In this document: piece after piece, positions 1 to 5,298 of the stretch | How the letters are laid out: every line of letters starts with the position of its first letter | How positions within the stretch are numbered: the stretch's first letter is position 1 | Assembly: GCA_946537565.1 (NCBI GenBank) | Contig: CAMNFW010000119.1 | Span: 1 to 6,556, forward strand | DNA length: 6,556 nt | Direction of reading: 5' to 3' | Origin: an uncultured Ruminococcus sp. | Lineage (GTDB): Bacteria > Bacillota > Clostridia > Oscillospirales > Ruminococcaceae | The notes under the pieces: generated by a model | What the model was told of the DNA's origin: nothing | What the model saw: the letters and a program-made list of their open reading frames with translations, nothing else | Database searches by the model: none | Position numbers and translations under genes: made by a program

Positions 1-127
1 GTGACATACTTTGTCTTATGCCTTTATCTTTGAGCATTTTCTGGTACTGTTCGGTCTTTTTTTCGGACAGACCTGCATCAAGGAGATTTTCCTTAAAGCA
101 GGCATTTTTATCAGCAGCATTTGCCAT
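1..127 (-). CDS. Small hypothetical protein, N-terminal part only (runs off left edge)
   Basis: The minus strand carries an ATG at 125-127 preceded by a strong GGAGG (135-139, 7 nt spacing), and the frame stays open for 42 codons to the left edge. The protein begins MANAADKNACFKENLLDAG and continues as a charged, probably helical stretch with EKKTEQYQKMLKDKG. I do not recognise it firmly. The opening resembles small Firmicutes proteins of about 70 residues of unknown function whose N-terminus has a 'FKENLLDAG' flavour and which sit beside regulators, but that is recollection, not a search. It is divergent from the LysR-type gene with 127 bp between the start codons, the classical arrangement of a LysR regulator and its target. 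The true length and function cannot be seen here. Confidence 0.7.
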   Translation of the reverse strand, partial: MANAADKNACFKENLLDAGLSEKKTEQYQKMLKDKGIRQSMS

Positions 128-152
128 AACGTCACCTCCGTGTTCTGTAATT

Positions 153-181
153 ACAATATCACAAAGGATTTAAAATGTAAA
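153..181 (-). promoter_or_regulatory. Putative sigma-A promoter of the leftward hypothetical gene
   Basis: On the minus strand a TTTACA box (176-181) lies 17 bp from TATTGT (153-158). The match is 5/6 for the -35 and 4/6 for the -10, so this is a modest promoter of the kind expected for an activator-dependent gene. Predicted transcription start is near 146, giving a leader of about 20 nt before the ATG at 127. An offset TGTAAT hexamer overlaps the -10 but would need a 20 bp spacer. Confidence 0.45.
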
Positions 182-204
182 AAATCTATTAGTAATAATC
201 TGCG

Positions 205-219
205 ATTCTTGACAGGAAT
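205..219. promoter_or_regulatory. Candidate LysR-type operator (T-N11-A palindrome)
   Basis: ATTCTTGACAGGAAT is a 15 bp interrupted palindrome. Apart from the central base, only one symmetrical pair (positions 209 and 215) fails to match its complement. It contains the LysR-family T-N11-A signature (T206, A218). It overlaps the -35 box of the adjacent lysR promoter (209-214), and its centre (212) is about 66 bp upstream of the predicted start of the divergent gene. LysR-family recognition sites are typically centred near -65 of the target and overlap the regulator's own promoter. Assignment to this regulator is inference. Confidence 0.55.
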
Positions 220-237
220 TACAAAACGGGTTATAAT
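209..237 (+). promoter_or_regulatory. Consensus sigma-A promoter of the LysR-type gene
   Basis: TTGACA (209-214) and TATAAT (232-237) are both perfect consensus boxes with the optimal 17 bp spacer. The expected start of transcription is about 243-245, which is where the AGGAGGTG ribosome site (243-250) begins, so the leader would be only about 10 nt. The candidate operator at 205-219 covers the -35, suggesting autorepression. Confidence 0.75.
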
Positions 238-254
238 AAAGCAGGAGGTGTATT

Positions 255-1127
255 ATGGAAATAAGAGTATTACGCTATTTTCTGGCAATTGCAAGGGAAG
301 AGAACATGACAAAGGCAGCTCAGCGGCTTCATATCTCACAGCCTTCGCTTTCAAAGGAGATCAAGAAGCTGGAAGAAGAGCTGGGGCATGAGCTTTTTAT
401 ACGGACTAATAAAAGTATGCACCTGAATGATGAAGGAATGCTTCTGCGGAAACGTGCAGAGGATATAATCGCAATGGTGGACAAAACTGCGGAGGAATTC
501 GGACAGCTTGACAATATCATCGGCGGAGAAATAAGGATAGGCTGTGCGGAAAGTCACCTGATAAAATATCTTGCCCGGAGCATTAAAGCTTTCAAGGAGC
601 AGTATCCGGGGTTTGTGTTTCATATTTTCAGCGGAGATACAGAGCCTGTAGCAGAAAGGCTTGACCGGGGACTGCTTGATCTTGCGCTGATAGTAGAGTC
701 GCCGAATCTGTCGAAATACAATTATCTTACAGTGCCGGAAAGCGATAAATGGGGAGTAGTTATGCGGCGTGACAGCAAGCTGGCGGAGAAGAAGGAGTTA
801 AGCTTTGACGATCTTTATGGACTGCCGCTGTTTTGTTCAGAGCAGTCGATAAACAATGATTTTCCACGCTGGTGCGGAGAGGAAACAGACAAGCTGAATT
901 TTGCAGGAACGTTCAATCTCTCATACAACGGCTCGGTGTTTGTAAAAGAAGGGCTGGGATATCTGCTGACCTTTGAGCATCTTATAGACACAAGCGAGAG
1001 CAGCGGACTTGTATTTCGTCCCATAACACCGGCACTTGAAACAAAGATGTATATCATATGGAAGAAATATCAGATCTTCTCGCCCATTGCAGAGCTTTTT
1101 GTGAAGAAGCTGAGAGCTGATTATTAA
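255..1127 (+). CDS. LysR-family transcriptional regulator
   Basis: This is a 290-residue protein, the usual LysR-family length. The winged helix-turn-helix occupies about residues 1-60, with the family pattern MTKAAQRLHISQPSLSKEI (18-36) followed by LEEELGHELFIR (39-50). A linker helix spans about 61-88. The effector-binding domain starts at GGEIRIGCAES (90-100) and runs to the C-terminus as the two-lobed periplasmic-binding-like fold; 'RLDRGLLDLALI' (135-146) is the characteristic family segment. The start ATG at 255 follows AGGAGGTG (243-250) at good spacing. Acting as a DNA-binding tetramer in the cytoplasm is known for the family. The effector cannot be deduced. The divergent gene at the left edge is the likeliest target. 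A hairpin terminator follows 17 bp after the stop, so the gene is monocistronic. Confidence 0.93.
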   Translation: MEIRVLRYFLAIAREENMTKAAQRLHISQPSLSKEIKKLEEELGHELFIRTNKSMHLNDEGMLLRKRAEDIIAMVDKTAEEFGQLDNIIGGEIRIGCAESHLIKYLARSIKAFKEQYPGFVFHIFSGDTEPVAERLDRGLLDLALIVESPNLSKYNYLTVPESDKWGVVMRRDSKLAEKKELSFDDLYGLPLFCSEQSINNDFPRWCGEETDKLNFAGTFNLSYNGSVFVKEGLGYLLTFEHLIDTSESSGLVFRPITPALETKMYIIWKKYQIFSPIAELFVKKLRADY

Positions 1128-1144
1128 AGGATACCTTAAAGAAA

Positions 1145-1178
1145 AAAGACGATGCTGTTTAATTTTAGCATCGTCTTT
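1145..1178. terminator. Bidirectional intrinsic terminator between lysR and the GH3 gene
   Basis: There is a perfect 12 bp inverted repeat, AAAGACGATGCT (1145-1156) and AGCATCGTCTTT (1167-1178), with a 10 nt loop. On the minus strand the stem runs into a long T run (complement of the A tract starting at 1142), ideal for ending the GH3 transcript. On the plus strand the tail TTTATAATTTAATTAA is weaker but should serve the regulator gene. It lies between two convergent genes. Confidence 0.88.
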
Positions 1179-1187
1179 ATAATTTAA

Positions 1188-3452
1188 TTAAACGTTATTG
1201 ATCTTATTGCAGATATCAGCAATATCTTCATGCCTTATTTTTCCGGAAGAGAAATCTACCATGGCATGAAGCGGCATATCACTGAGCTGAGCTTCCAGCA
1301 TCAGTCTTGTGGACTCGCCAAGCTCAGACATATCGCTGCTCATATCCATAACAGCCATATATGAATCAACAAGTGGATCGACAAATTTCTTAAGCTCAGG
1401 CTTTGCGAAAATATCGCCCATAGTGGTATCAGGAGTGCATACAAAGGGGAATTTATCCTCAGATGTGACATTAACGGTGTCTGACAGTCTGATATCACGG
1501 GAGGAGCTGCCGATGAGAATTTCAAAATCGCCGCTTTCAACGAACCAGTCATGGGTGAGCGTGCTGTAGAAAGCGAAGGAGCGTCTGTTGAGGGTGAAGG
1601 AAACAGTACCGGACTGACCTGGTTCAAGGAAGATCTTCTCAAAGCCTTTAAGCTCCTTCACAGGTCGGATAACGGAGGATTCCTTATCGCTGACATATAG
1701 CTGAACGACCTCACTTCCGGCGGTATTTCCTGTATTTTTCACTGTTACGGTAACAGTGAGCTGGTCATTGCTGGAGATATTATTACTGCTGAGCTTAAGG
1801 TCTGAATACTCAAAATCAGTGTATGAAAGACCGAAGCCGAAGGGGAACAGAACGTCCATATCTTTATAGTCATAATATCTGTAGCCGACGAAAATTCCCT
1901 CAGAATAGCGGGTAAGATCGCCCTCGCCGGGGAAGCTGAGATACGAAGGATTATGGCTGAGTTTAAGGGGGAAGGTCTCAGCAAGCTTGCCGCTGGGATT
2001 GACCTTGCCGAAGATGATATCGCAAACGGCTTTGCCTGTGCCTTCACCGCCAAGATAAGTTTCGAGCAGACCTTTAACGCTGTTTATCCAGGGCATTTCC
2101 ACAGGAGCGCCGTTATGGAGGATAACGATAGTGTTAGGCTGGACCTCAGCGACACGTCTGATGAGTTCGTTCTGGCATTGCGGCATAGACATATGGCTGC
2201 GGTCGAAGCCTTCGGATTCAAAGAGATCAGTAAGACCGGCAAAGATAACAGCTATGTCATTGTTTTCAGCCAGCTCCACAGCCTCGTTAATGAGCTGTTC
2301 GTCGATGATATCCTTGTCAGTGACATAGCCCTGAGCGTAGGAGATATTATTTGAATAAGCAGCAGATTCAGCGAGAGCGCAGCTGATGTTATCTGTATTG
2401 ATATGGGAGCTGCCGCCGCCCTGGAATCTGGGAGATTCGGCGAATTTACCGATAAAGGCGATTTTTTTGTTTTTGTCGAGAGGAAGGATATTATCCTCAT
2501 TTTTAAGCAGTATCATGCACTGAGCGGCAATTTCAGCAGCCAGTTCATGGTCAGCATTTTTATCCCAGACAGCATCTTCACGGTGAGCGGAAACAAGCTT
2601 ATCCACAGCTCTGAGGATATTTTCGCAGCATTTGTCAACGGCGGATTCATCAAGAGTGCCGTTTTTTACAGCCTTGACGATCTCCTCATCATTAACACCG
2701 CCGCTGCCGGGCATTTCGAGGTCGAGACCAGCTTCAACACCGGCGGCACGATTGCAGACAGCGCCCCAGTCGCTCATAACGAAGCCTTCAAATCCCCATT
2801 TTTCACGGAGAATATCGGTGAGCAGCCACTTATTTTCAGAGGAATAAACACCGTTGACCTTATTGTATGAACACATGAGGGTTTCGGGTTTAGCGTCCTT
2901 GACAGCGGTCTCAAAGGCAGAGAGATAGATCTCATGGATAGTTCTTTCGTCGATTTCTTCGCTGATGCTCATGCGCCGGGTTTCCTGATTATTAGCGAAG
3001 AAATGCTTAAGGCTTGTGCCGACACCCTGACTTTGAACGCCTTTGATATGGCTTGCAGCGATATTAGAAGCGAGGAATGGGTCTTCTGAGAAATATTCAA
3101 AATTTCTTCCGCAGAGAGGGGAGCGTTTGATATTGGTGCCGGGGCCAAGAATTATAGAAACATTTTCAGCCTGACACTCATTTCCGAGAGCCTGACCCAG
3201 CCGGAAAAGAAGATCCCGGTCAAAGGAGCAGGCAAGGGCGCAGGCAGCTGGAAAGCATACAGCTTTGATGCTCTGGTTGAATTTATCGCCGGAATCCGGA
3301 GCCTGTTTGCGGAGACCGTGAGGGCCGTCGCTGACCATGACAGAAGGGATACCGAGCCGCTGAACGGTTTTGGTGTGCCAGAAATCCTCACCTGAACAGA
3401 GGGAAGCTTTTTCTTCGAGGGACAGCTCTGAGATGATTTTTTTGATATCCAT
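1188..3452 (-). CDS. Glycoside hydrolase family 3 enzyme, beta-glucosidase-like
   Basis: This 754-residue protein with no signal peptide is probably cytoplasmic, hydrolysing beta-linked disaccharides or oligosaccharides after uptake by a retaining mechanism. The GH3 barrel is at about 1-290, with SDGPHG (41-46), GRNFEYFSEDP (115-125), KH at 149-150 and FVMSDWG (224-230), whose D228 is the expected nucleophile. The alpha/beta sandwich is at about 305-545; FESEGFDR (411-418) places E414 as the likely acid/base, and the family signature PFGFGLSYTDFEY (537-549) closes it. A fibronectin III-like domain covers about 565-650. A further tail of about 90 residues (665-754) is predicted helical. The start is set by AGGAGG (3458-3463), 5 nt from the ATG. 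It is the second gene after a PP2C phosphatase, 21 bp apart. Exact substrate (glucoside, xyloside, arabinoside or glucosaminide) cannot be fixed from sequence alone; beta-glucosidase is the default. Confidence 0.93.
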   Translation of the reverse strand: MDIKKIISELSLEEKASLCSGEDFWHTKTVQRLGIPSVMVSDGPHGLRKQAPDSGDKFNQSIKAVCFPAACALACSFDRDLLFRLGQALGNECQAENVSIILGPGTNIKRSPLCGRNFEYFSEDPFLASNIAASHIKGVQSQGVGTSLKHFFANNQETRRMSISEEIDERTIHEIYLSAFETAVKDAKPETLMCSYNKVNGVYSSENKWLLTDILREKWGFEGFVMSDWGAVCNRAAGVEAGLDLEMPGSGGVNDEEIVKAVKNGTLDESAVDKCCENILRAVDKLVSAHREDAVWDKNADHELAAEIAAQCMILLKNEDNILPLDKNKKIAFIGKFAESPRFQGGGSSHINTDNISCALAESAAYSNNISYAQGYVTDKDIIDEQLINEAVELAENNDIAVIFAGLTDLFESEGFDRSHMSMPQCQNELIRRVAEVQPNTIVILHNGAPVEMPWINSVKGLLETYLGGEGTGKAVCDIIFGKVNPSGKLAETFPLKLSHNPSYLSFPGEGDLTRYSEGIFVGYRYYDYKDMDVLFPFGFGLSYTDFEYSDLKLSSNNISSNDQLTVTVTVKNTGNTAGSEVVQLYVSDKESSVIRPVKELKGFEKIFLEPGQSGTVSFTLNRRSFAFYSTLTHDWFVESGDFEILIGSSSRDIRLSDTVNVTSEDKFPFVCTPDTTMGDIFAKPELKKFVDPLVDSYMAVMDMSSDMSELGESTRLMLEAQLSDMPLHAMVDFSSGKIRHEDIADICNKINNV

Positions 3453-3457
3453 AATAA

Positions 3458-3463
3458 CCTCCT
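3458..3463 (-). promoter_or_regulatory. Ribosome binding site of the GH3 gene in the 21 bp intergenic gap
   Basis: A perfect AGGAGG on the minus strand is placed 5 nt before the ATG at 3450-3452. The gap after the phosphatase stop codon is only 21 bp (3453-3473) and holds no room for a promoter. The GH3 gene therefore appears to be translated independently but transcribed from the upstream phosphatase promoter. Confidence 0.8.
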
Positions 3464-3473
3464 GAAATTATTA

Positions 3474-4211
3474 TTAAATAGTAAACAAATCTGATATTTC
3501 GATATTTTCGGCGATGACGATGCTCATATCATCATGGGAACCGTTATTGAGGGCAGCGGACATGATACTGTCAGCTTTCTGTTCCATTGTCAGATCTGAG
3601 AGAATGAAATTTTCCAGCTCAGCATTGCTCAGATGATCGTGAATACCGTCAGAGGTAAAGATCAGGGTTTCAGTATCAATAACAGCGCCTATATCCGGGG
3701 CAAAGAGACTTGCTGTACCGCCGCCGAAGCAGTTAGTTATCTCGCATTTATTGCATTTTTCGGCGGCATCGAAAAGACCCATTCTGAGCAGCCTGTTAAA
3801 GGTAGTGTGATCGGAAGTGAGCTGGATAAGGGAACTGTTATAAACGGCGTAGATACGGGTATTTCCGATATGTATAATTCTGTTGGGCGAGCCGAAGACG
3901 ATGGCAGAAAAGGTAGCAGCCATGTTGATCTTATCGGGACGGCGCTGAGCGAATTTCAACAGCCTGCCGTTAAGCTGAGCGGTTTTAGAAAGAAGATCAT
4001 CACCGGTCAGTGAAGCAGCTCCTTCGCAAACGAACTGGGCAGCAAGGTCGCCGCCGGGGGTGCCGCCTACACCGTCAGCGATACCGATAATAGAAGGTGA
4101 AATATCGCCTGCCACACGGGATTCCTCATTCAGGATAATGTCACCGATAACGATCCGGTCCTCGCTTTTAGATTTAAGGGAGCCACGTTTAGTAGCAGCA
4201 TAAATTTTCAT
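3474..4211 (-). CDS. PP2C-family (PPM) serine/threonine protein phosphatase
   Basis: Of about 245 residues, the size of stand-alone bacterial PP2C enzymes such as PrpC/Stp, this protein should remove phosphate from Ser/Thr in a metal-dependent reaction in the cytoplasm. Visible motifs, numbered from the second Met, are SEDR (16-19, D18), IADGVGG (44-50, D46), MAATFSAIVF (97-106), IGNTRIYAV (115-123), LTSDHT (131-136), LIFTSDGIHDHLS (183-195, D188) and GSHDDMSIV (224-232, D227). The metal-binding aspartates are all kept. The usual GDSR is GNTR here; that Asp is not a metal ligand in the family. Three cysteines (C153, C156, C161) cluster in the flap region. Two Met codons are adjacent; GGAG (4217-4220) is 2 nt from the first (4212-4214) but 5 nt from the second, so I start at the second. 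A partner kinase is not in the window. Confidence 0.9.
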   Translation of the reverse strand: MKIYAATKRGSLKSKSEDRIVIGDIILNEESRVAGDISPSIIGIADGVGGTPGGDLAAQFVCEGAASLTGDDLLSKTAQLNGRLLKFAQRRPDKINMAATFSAIVFGSPNRIIHIGNTRIYAVYNSSLIQLTSDHTTFNRLLRMGLFDAAEKCNKCEITNCFGGGTASLFAPDIGAVIDTETLIFTSDGIHDHLSNAELENFILSDLTMEQKADSIMSAALNNGSHDDMSIVIAENIEISDLFTI

Positions 4212-4260
4212 CATTGCTCCGCCTTTCCGCCAAAAATGACAATATATCCAATATATTTAT

Positions 4261-4289
4261 AGTATAACATAAATAAAGGAATAATTCAA
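4261..4289 (-). promoter_or_regulatory. Extended -10 promoter for the phosphatase-GH3 operon
   Basis: On the minus strand TTGAAT (4284-4289) lies 17 bp from TATACT (4261-4266), and a TG dinucleotide one base upstream of the -10 (4268-4269) makes an extended -10. Transcription is expected to start near 4254, giving a leader of about 43 nt. The leader contains a short tandem AATATAT repeat (about 4242-4257) with no clear hairpin. Confidence 0.65.
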
Positions 4290-4296
4290 CAGCAGG

Positions 4297-4331
4297 AAAA
4301 TTATTTAAAATAATAAATTTTTAAAAATCTC
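4297..4331 (+). promoter_or_regulatory. A/T-rich tract upstream of the tRNA promoter, UP-element-like
   Basis: This stretch is almost all A and T, with A and T runs including the perfect palindrome ATTTTTAAAAAT (4317-4328). It ends directly at the -35 of the tRNA promoter. Such tracts bind the RNA polymerase alpha subunit at strong stable-RNA promoters. The assignment is inference from position and composition. Confidence 0.4.
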
Positions 4332-4360
4332 TTGACAAACATTAAATAATGTGATATAAT
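4332..4360 (+). promoter_or_regulatory. Consensus promoter of tRNA-Leu
   Basis: TTGACA (4332-4337) and TATAAT (4355-4360) are perfect, the spacer is 17 bp, and TG at 4352-4353 completes an extended -10. Start of transcription is expected near 4367, leaving about 48 nt of 5' leader for RNase P to remove. The promoter is back to back with that of the phosphatase operon. Confidence 0.85.
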
Positions 4361-4414
4361 AATCTTCGTTGAATGTCCGGCAGATAAAACTGAGGGTTCA
4401 GCAGAATAATATGT

Positions 4415-4501
4415 GCAGGTGTGGCGGAATAGGCAGACGCGCTAGCTTCAGGTGCTAGTCCTCGCAAGGGGGTATGGGTTCAAGTCCCTTCACCTGCACC
4501 A
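4415..4501 (+). tRNA. tRNA-Leu, anticodon CAG (reads CUG)
   Basis: This 87 nt tRNA is of the long-variable-arm class. The acceptor stem GCAGGTG (4415-4421) pairs perfectly with CACCTGC (4491-4497); discriminator A at 4498 and an encoded CCA at 4499-4501 follow. The D stem is GCG/CGC (4424-4426, 4438-4440) with GG in the loop. The anticodon stem CTAGC/GCTAG (4442-4446, 4454-4458) encloses loop TTCAGGT, giving anticodon CAG at 4449-4451. The variable arm is 4459-4473 with stem CCTC/GGGG around GCAA. The T loop TTCAAGT (4479-4485) sits on a stem with one T-T mismatch (4475 with 4489). Discriminator A and the long variable arm are leucine identity features. It has its own promoter and terminators. 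Confidence 0.96.
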
Positions 4502-4507
4502 GATATT

Positions 4508-4533
4508 CTCTATGCTTTTTGCATGGAGTTTTT
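4508..4533 (+). terminator. Intrinsic terminator just after tRNA-Leu
   Basis: The 8 bp stem CTCTATGC (4508-4515) and GCATGGAG (4521-4528) with one G-U pair has a TTTTT loop and is followed by TTTTT (4529-4533). It begins 6 nt after the tRNA CCA end. Confidence 0.8.
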
Positions 4534-4552
4534 ATTATTAGATTTAAAGATT

Positions 4553-4584
4553 AATCCTTCCGACAAAAAACGGGAGGATTTTTT
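4553..4584 (+). terminator. Second intrinsic terminator downstream of tRNA-Leu
   Basis: The 10 bp stem AATCCTTCCG (4553-4562) and CGGGAGGATT (4571-4580) has one wobble pair and an A-rich loop, and is followed by a T run to 4584. It is stronger than the first hairpin 20 bp upstream. Together they insulate the tRNA transcript from the idi promoter, whose -35 starts 9 bp further on. Confidence 0.82.
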
Positions 4585-4592
4585 GATTTTTA

Positions 4593-4621
4593 TTGACATA
4601 TATTACAGAGTATGGTATAAT
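4593..4621 (+). promoter_or_regulatory. Consensus extended -10 promoter of idi
   Basis: TTGACA (4593-4598), 17 bp spacer, TATAAT (4616-4621), with TG at 4613-4614 forming an extended -10: a full consensus match. Transcription should start near 4628, giving a leader of about 78 nt before the idi ATG. Confidence 0.85.
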
Positions 4622-4636
4622 TTTTATGACAAAGTA

Positions 4637-4672
4637 CAGATCATTTTCATAAATAGTTAAAATGAGATTCTG
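4637..4672 (+). promoter_or_regulatory. Possible hairpin in the idi leader
   Basis: CAGA plus TCATTTT (4637-4647) can pair with AAAATGA (4659-4665) plus TCTG (4669-4672), leaving a 3 nt bulge and an 11 nt loop. The stem is A/T-rich and has no T run behind it, so it is not a terminator. Whether it has a role in mRNA stability or translation is unknown. It matches no riboswitch class that I recognise. Confidence 0.25.
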
Positions 4673-4705
4673 CAATTAATATTACACTGGGGACAAGAAA
4701 GAGAT

Positions 4706-5221
4706 ATGGACGAGCTTATTTTAGTTGATCTTTTTGACAACGAGACCGGCAGCATGGATAAAACAAACGCACACAGGCTTGGAAGACTGCACAGAGCATT
4801 TTCAGTATTCATAGTTCATGAGGGGAAAATGCTGATACAGCGCAGAAACAAAAATAAATACCACTCAGGCGGCCTTTGGGCAAATGCCTGCTGTTCACAT
4901 CCGAGAAAGGGTGAAACTCTTGAAGAAGCAACTTCAAGACGGCTCAGGGAAGAACTGGGAATATCCTGCAATATAGAGGAATTATTTGAGTTTGTATACT
5001 TTTCAAAATACTCAGAAGAGCTGTTTGAATACGAGTATGATCATGTATTTCTTGGGGATTATACCGGCAGTCTGAGCTTTAATGAAGAGGAAATAGAAGA
5101 GCTGAGGTGGATAGATTTTCAGGAGCTTGAAGAGGAGATGCTTGCAAAGCCTGAGAGTTTTTCTTCCTGGTTCATGATAGCTGCGCCGAGAGTAATGAGG
5201 ATCATCTCCGGGAGAAAATGA
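4706..5221 (+). CDS. idi: Isopentenyl-diphosphate delta-isomerase, type 1 (Nudix fold)
   Basis: This 171-residue enzyme interconverts isopentenyl and dimethylallyl diphosphate in isoprenoid synthesis in the cytoplasm. Its length fits type 1 enzymes. H23 and H29 (AHRLGRLHRAFSVF, 22-35), the NACCSHP motif (60-66) with catalytic C63 and H65, and FEYEYDHVF (107-115) with E108 and E110 match the metal and catalytic residues of the E. coli enzyme by position. KYHSGGLW (51-58) and the Nudix-like EEATSRRLREELGI (73-86) are also typical. The ATG at 4706 has no good ribosome site: GGGGA at 4689-4693 is too far (12 nt) and GAAAGAG is weak. No better start lies nearby and MDELILVD looks like a true family N-terminus. 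An unrecognised gene follows 79 bp later, possibly cotranscribed. Type 1 enzymes are less usual in Firmicutes, which more often have the flavin-dependent type 2 enzyme. Confidence 0.95.
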   Translation: MDELILVDLFDNETGSMDKTNAHRLGRLHRAFSVFIVHEGKMLIQRRNKNKYHSGGLWANACCSHPRKGETLEEATSRRLREELGISCNIEELFEFVYFSKYSEELFEYEYDHVFLGDYTGSLSFNEEEIEELRWIDFQELEEEMLAKPESFSSWFMIAAPRVMRIISGRK

Positions 5222-5269
5222 GCAGGTGTATGACTTTAAAATGCTTTATACTGACGGTATATCCTGCTC
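5220..5269 (+). repeat. Inverted repeat spanning the idi stop and downstream leader
   Basis: GAGCAGG (5220-5226) and CCTGCTC (5263-5269) are perfect complements. With one bulged base the pairing extends a few bases inward (5227-5231 with 5257-5261). The loop is large and there is no T run, so it is not an intrinsic terminator. It lies between idi and the next gene. Confidence 0.35.
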
Positions 5270-5286
5270 GCAGACTTGGAATATAA

Positions 5287-5292
5287 AGGGGG
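5287..5292 (+). promoter_or_regulatory. Ribosome binding site that sets the start of the unknown gene
   Basis: AGGGGG is the only clear Shine-Dalgarno sequence in the idi-downstream gap. It lies 8 nt before the in-frame GTG at 5301 and 6 nt before an out-of-frame ATG at 5299. It argues against the earlier in-frame GTG at 5226 and ATG at 5241, which have poor spacing to any purine run. Confidence 0.6.
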
Positions 5293-5298
5293 ATAAGA

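Noticed and set aside
11..391. Plus-strand open frame of 126 codons at the left end
   Set aside because: It runs through the divergent promoter region and the start of the LysR gene in another frame, and opposes the left-edge gene. No ribosome site precedes it.
1953..2870. Long plus-strand open frames of 133 and 155 codons opposite the GH3 gene
   Set aside because: They lie fully antisense to a well-supported GH3 coding region, have no clear ribosome site, and their products show no recognisable motifs. They are explained by the codon bias of the gene on the other strand.
4481..4501. The 3' end of tRNA-Leu as an integrase attachment site
   Set aside because: I found no second copy of the tRNA 3' sequence in the window and no integrase or phage gene beside it; downstream is a normal idi gene behind two terminators.
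4626..4652. Short open frame ATG...TAA of 8 codons at the start of the idi leader
   Set aside because: The ATG coincides with the predicted transcription start (about 4628), so it would lack a leader and ribosome site; it is most likely chance.
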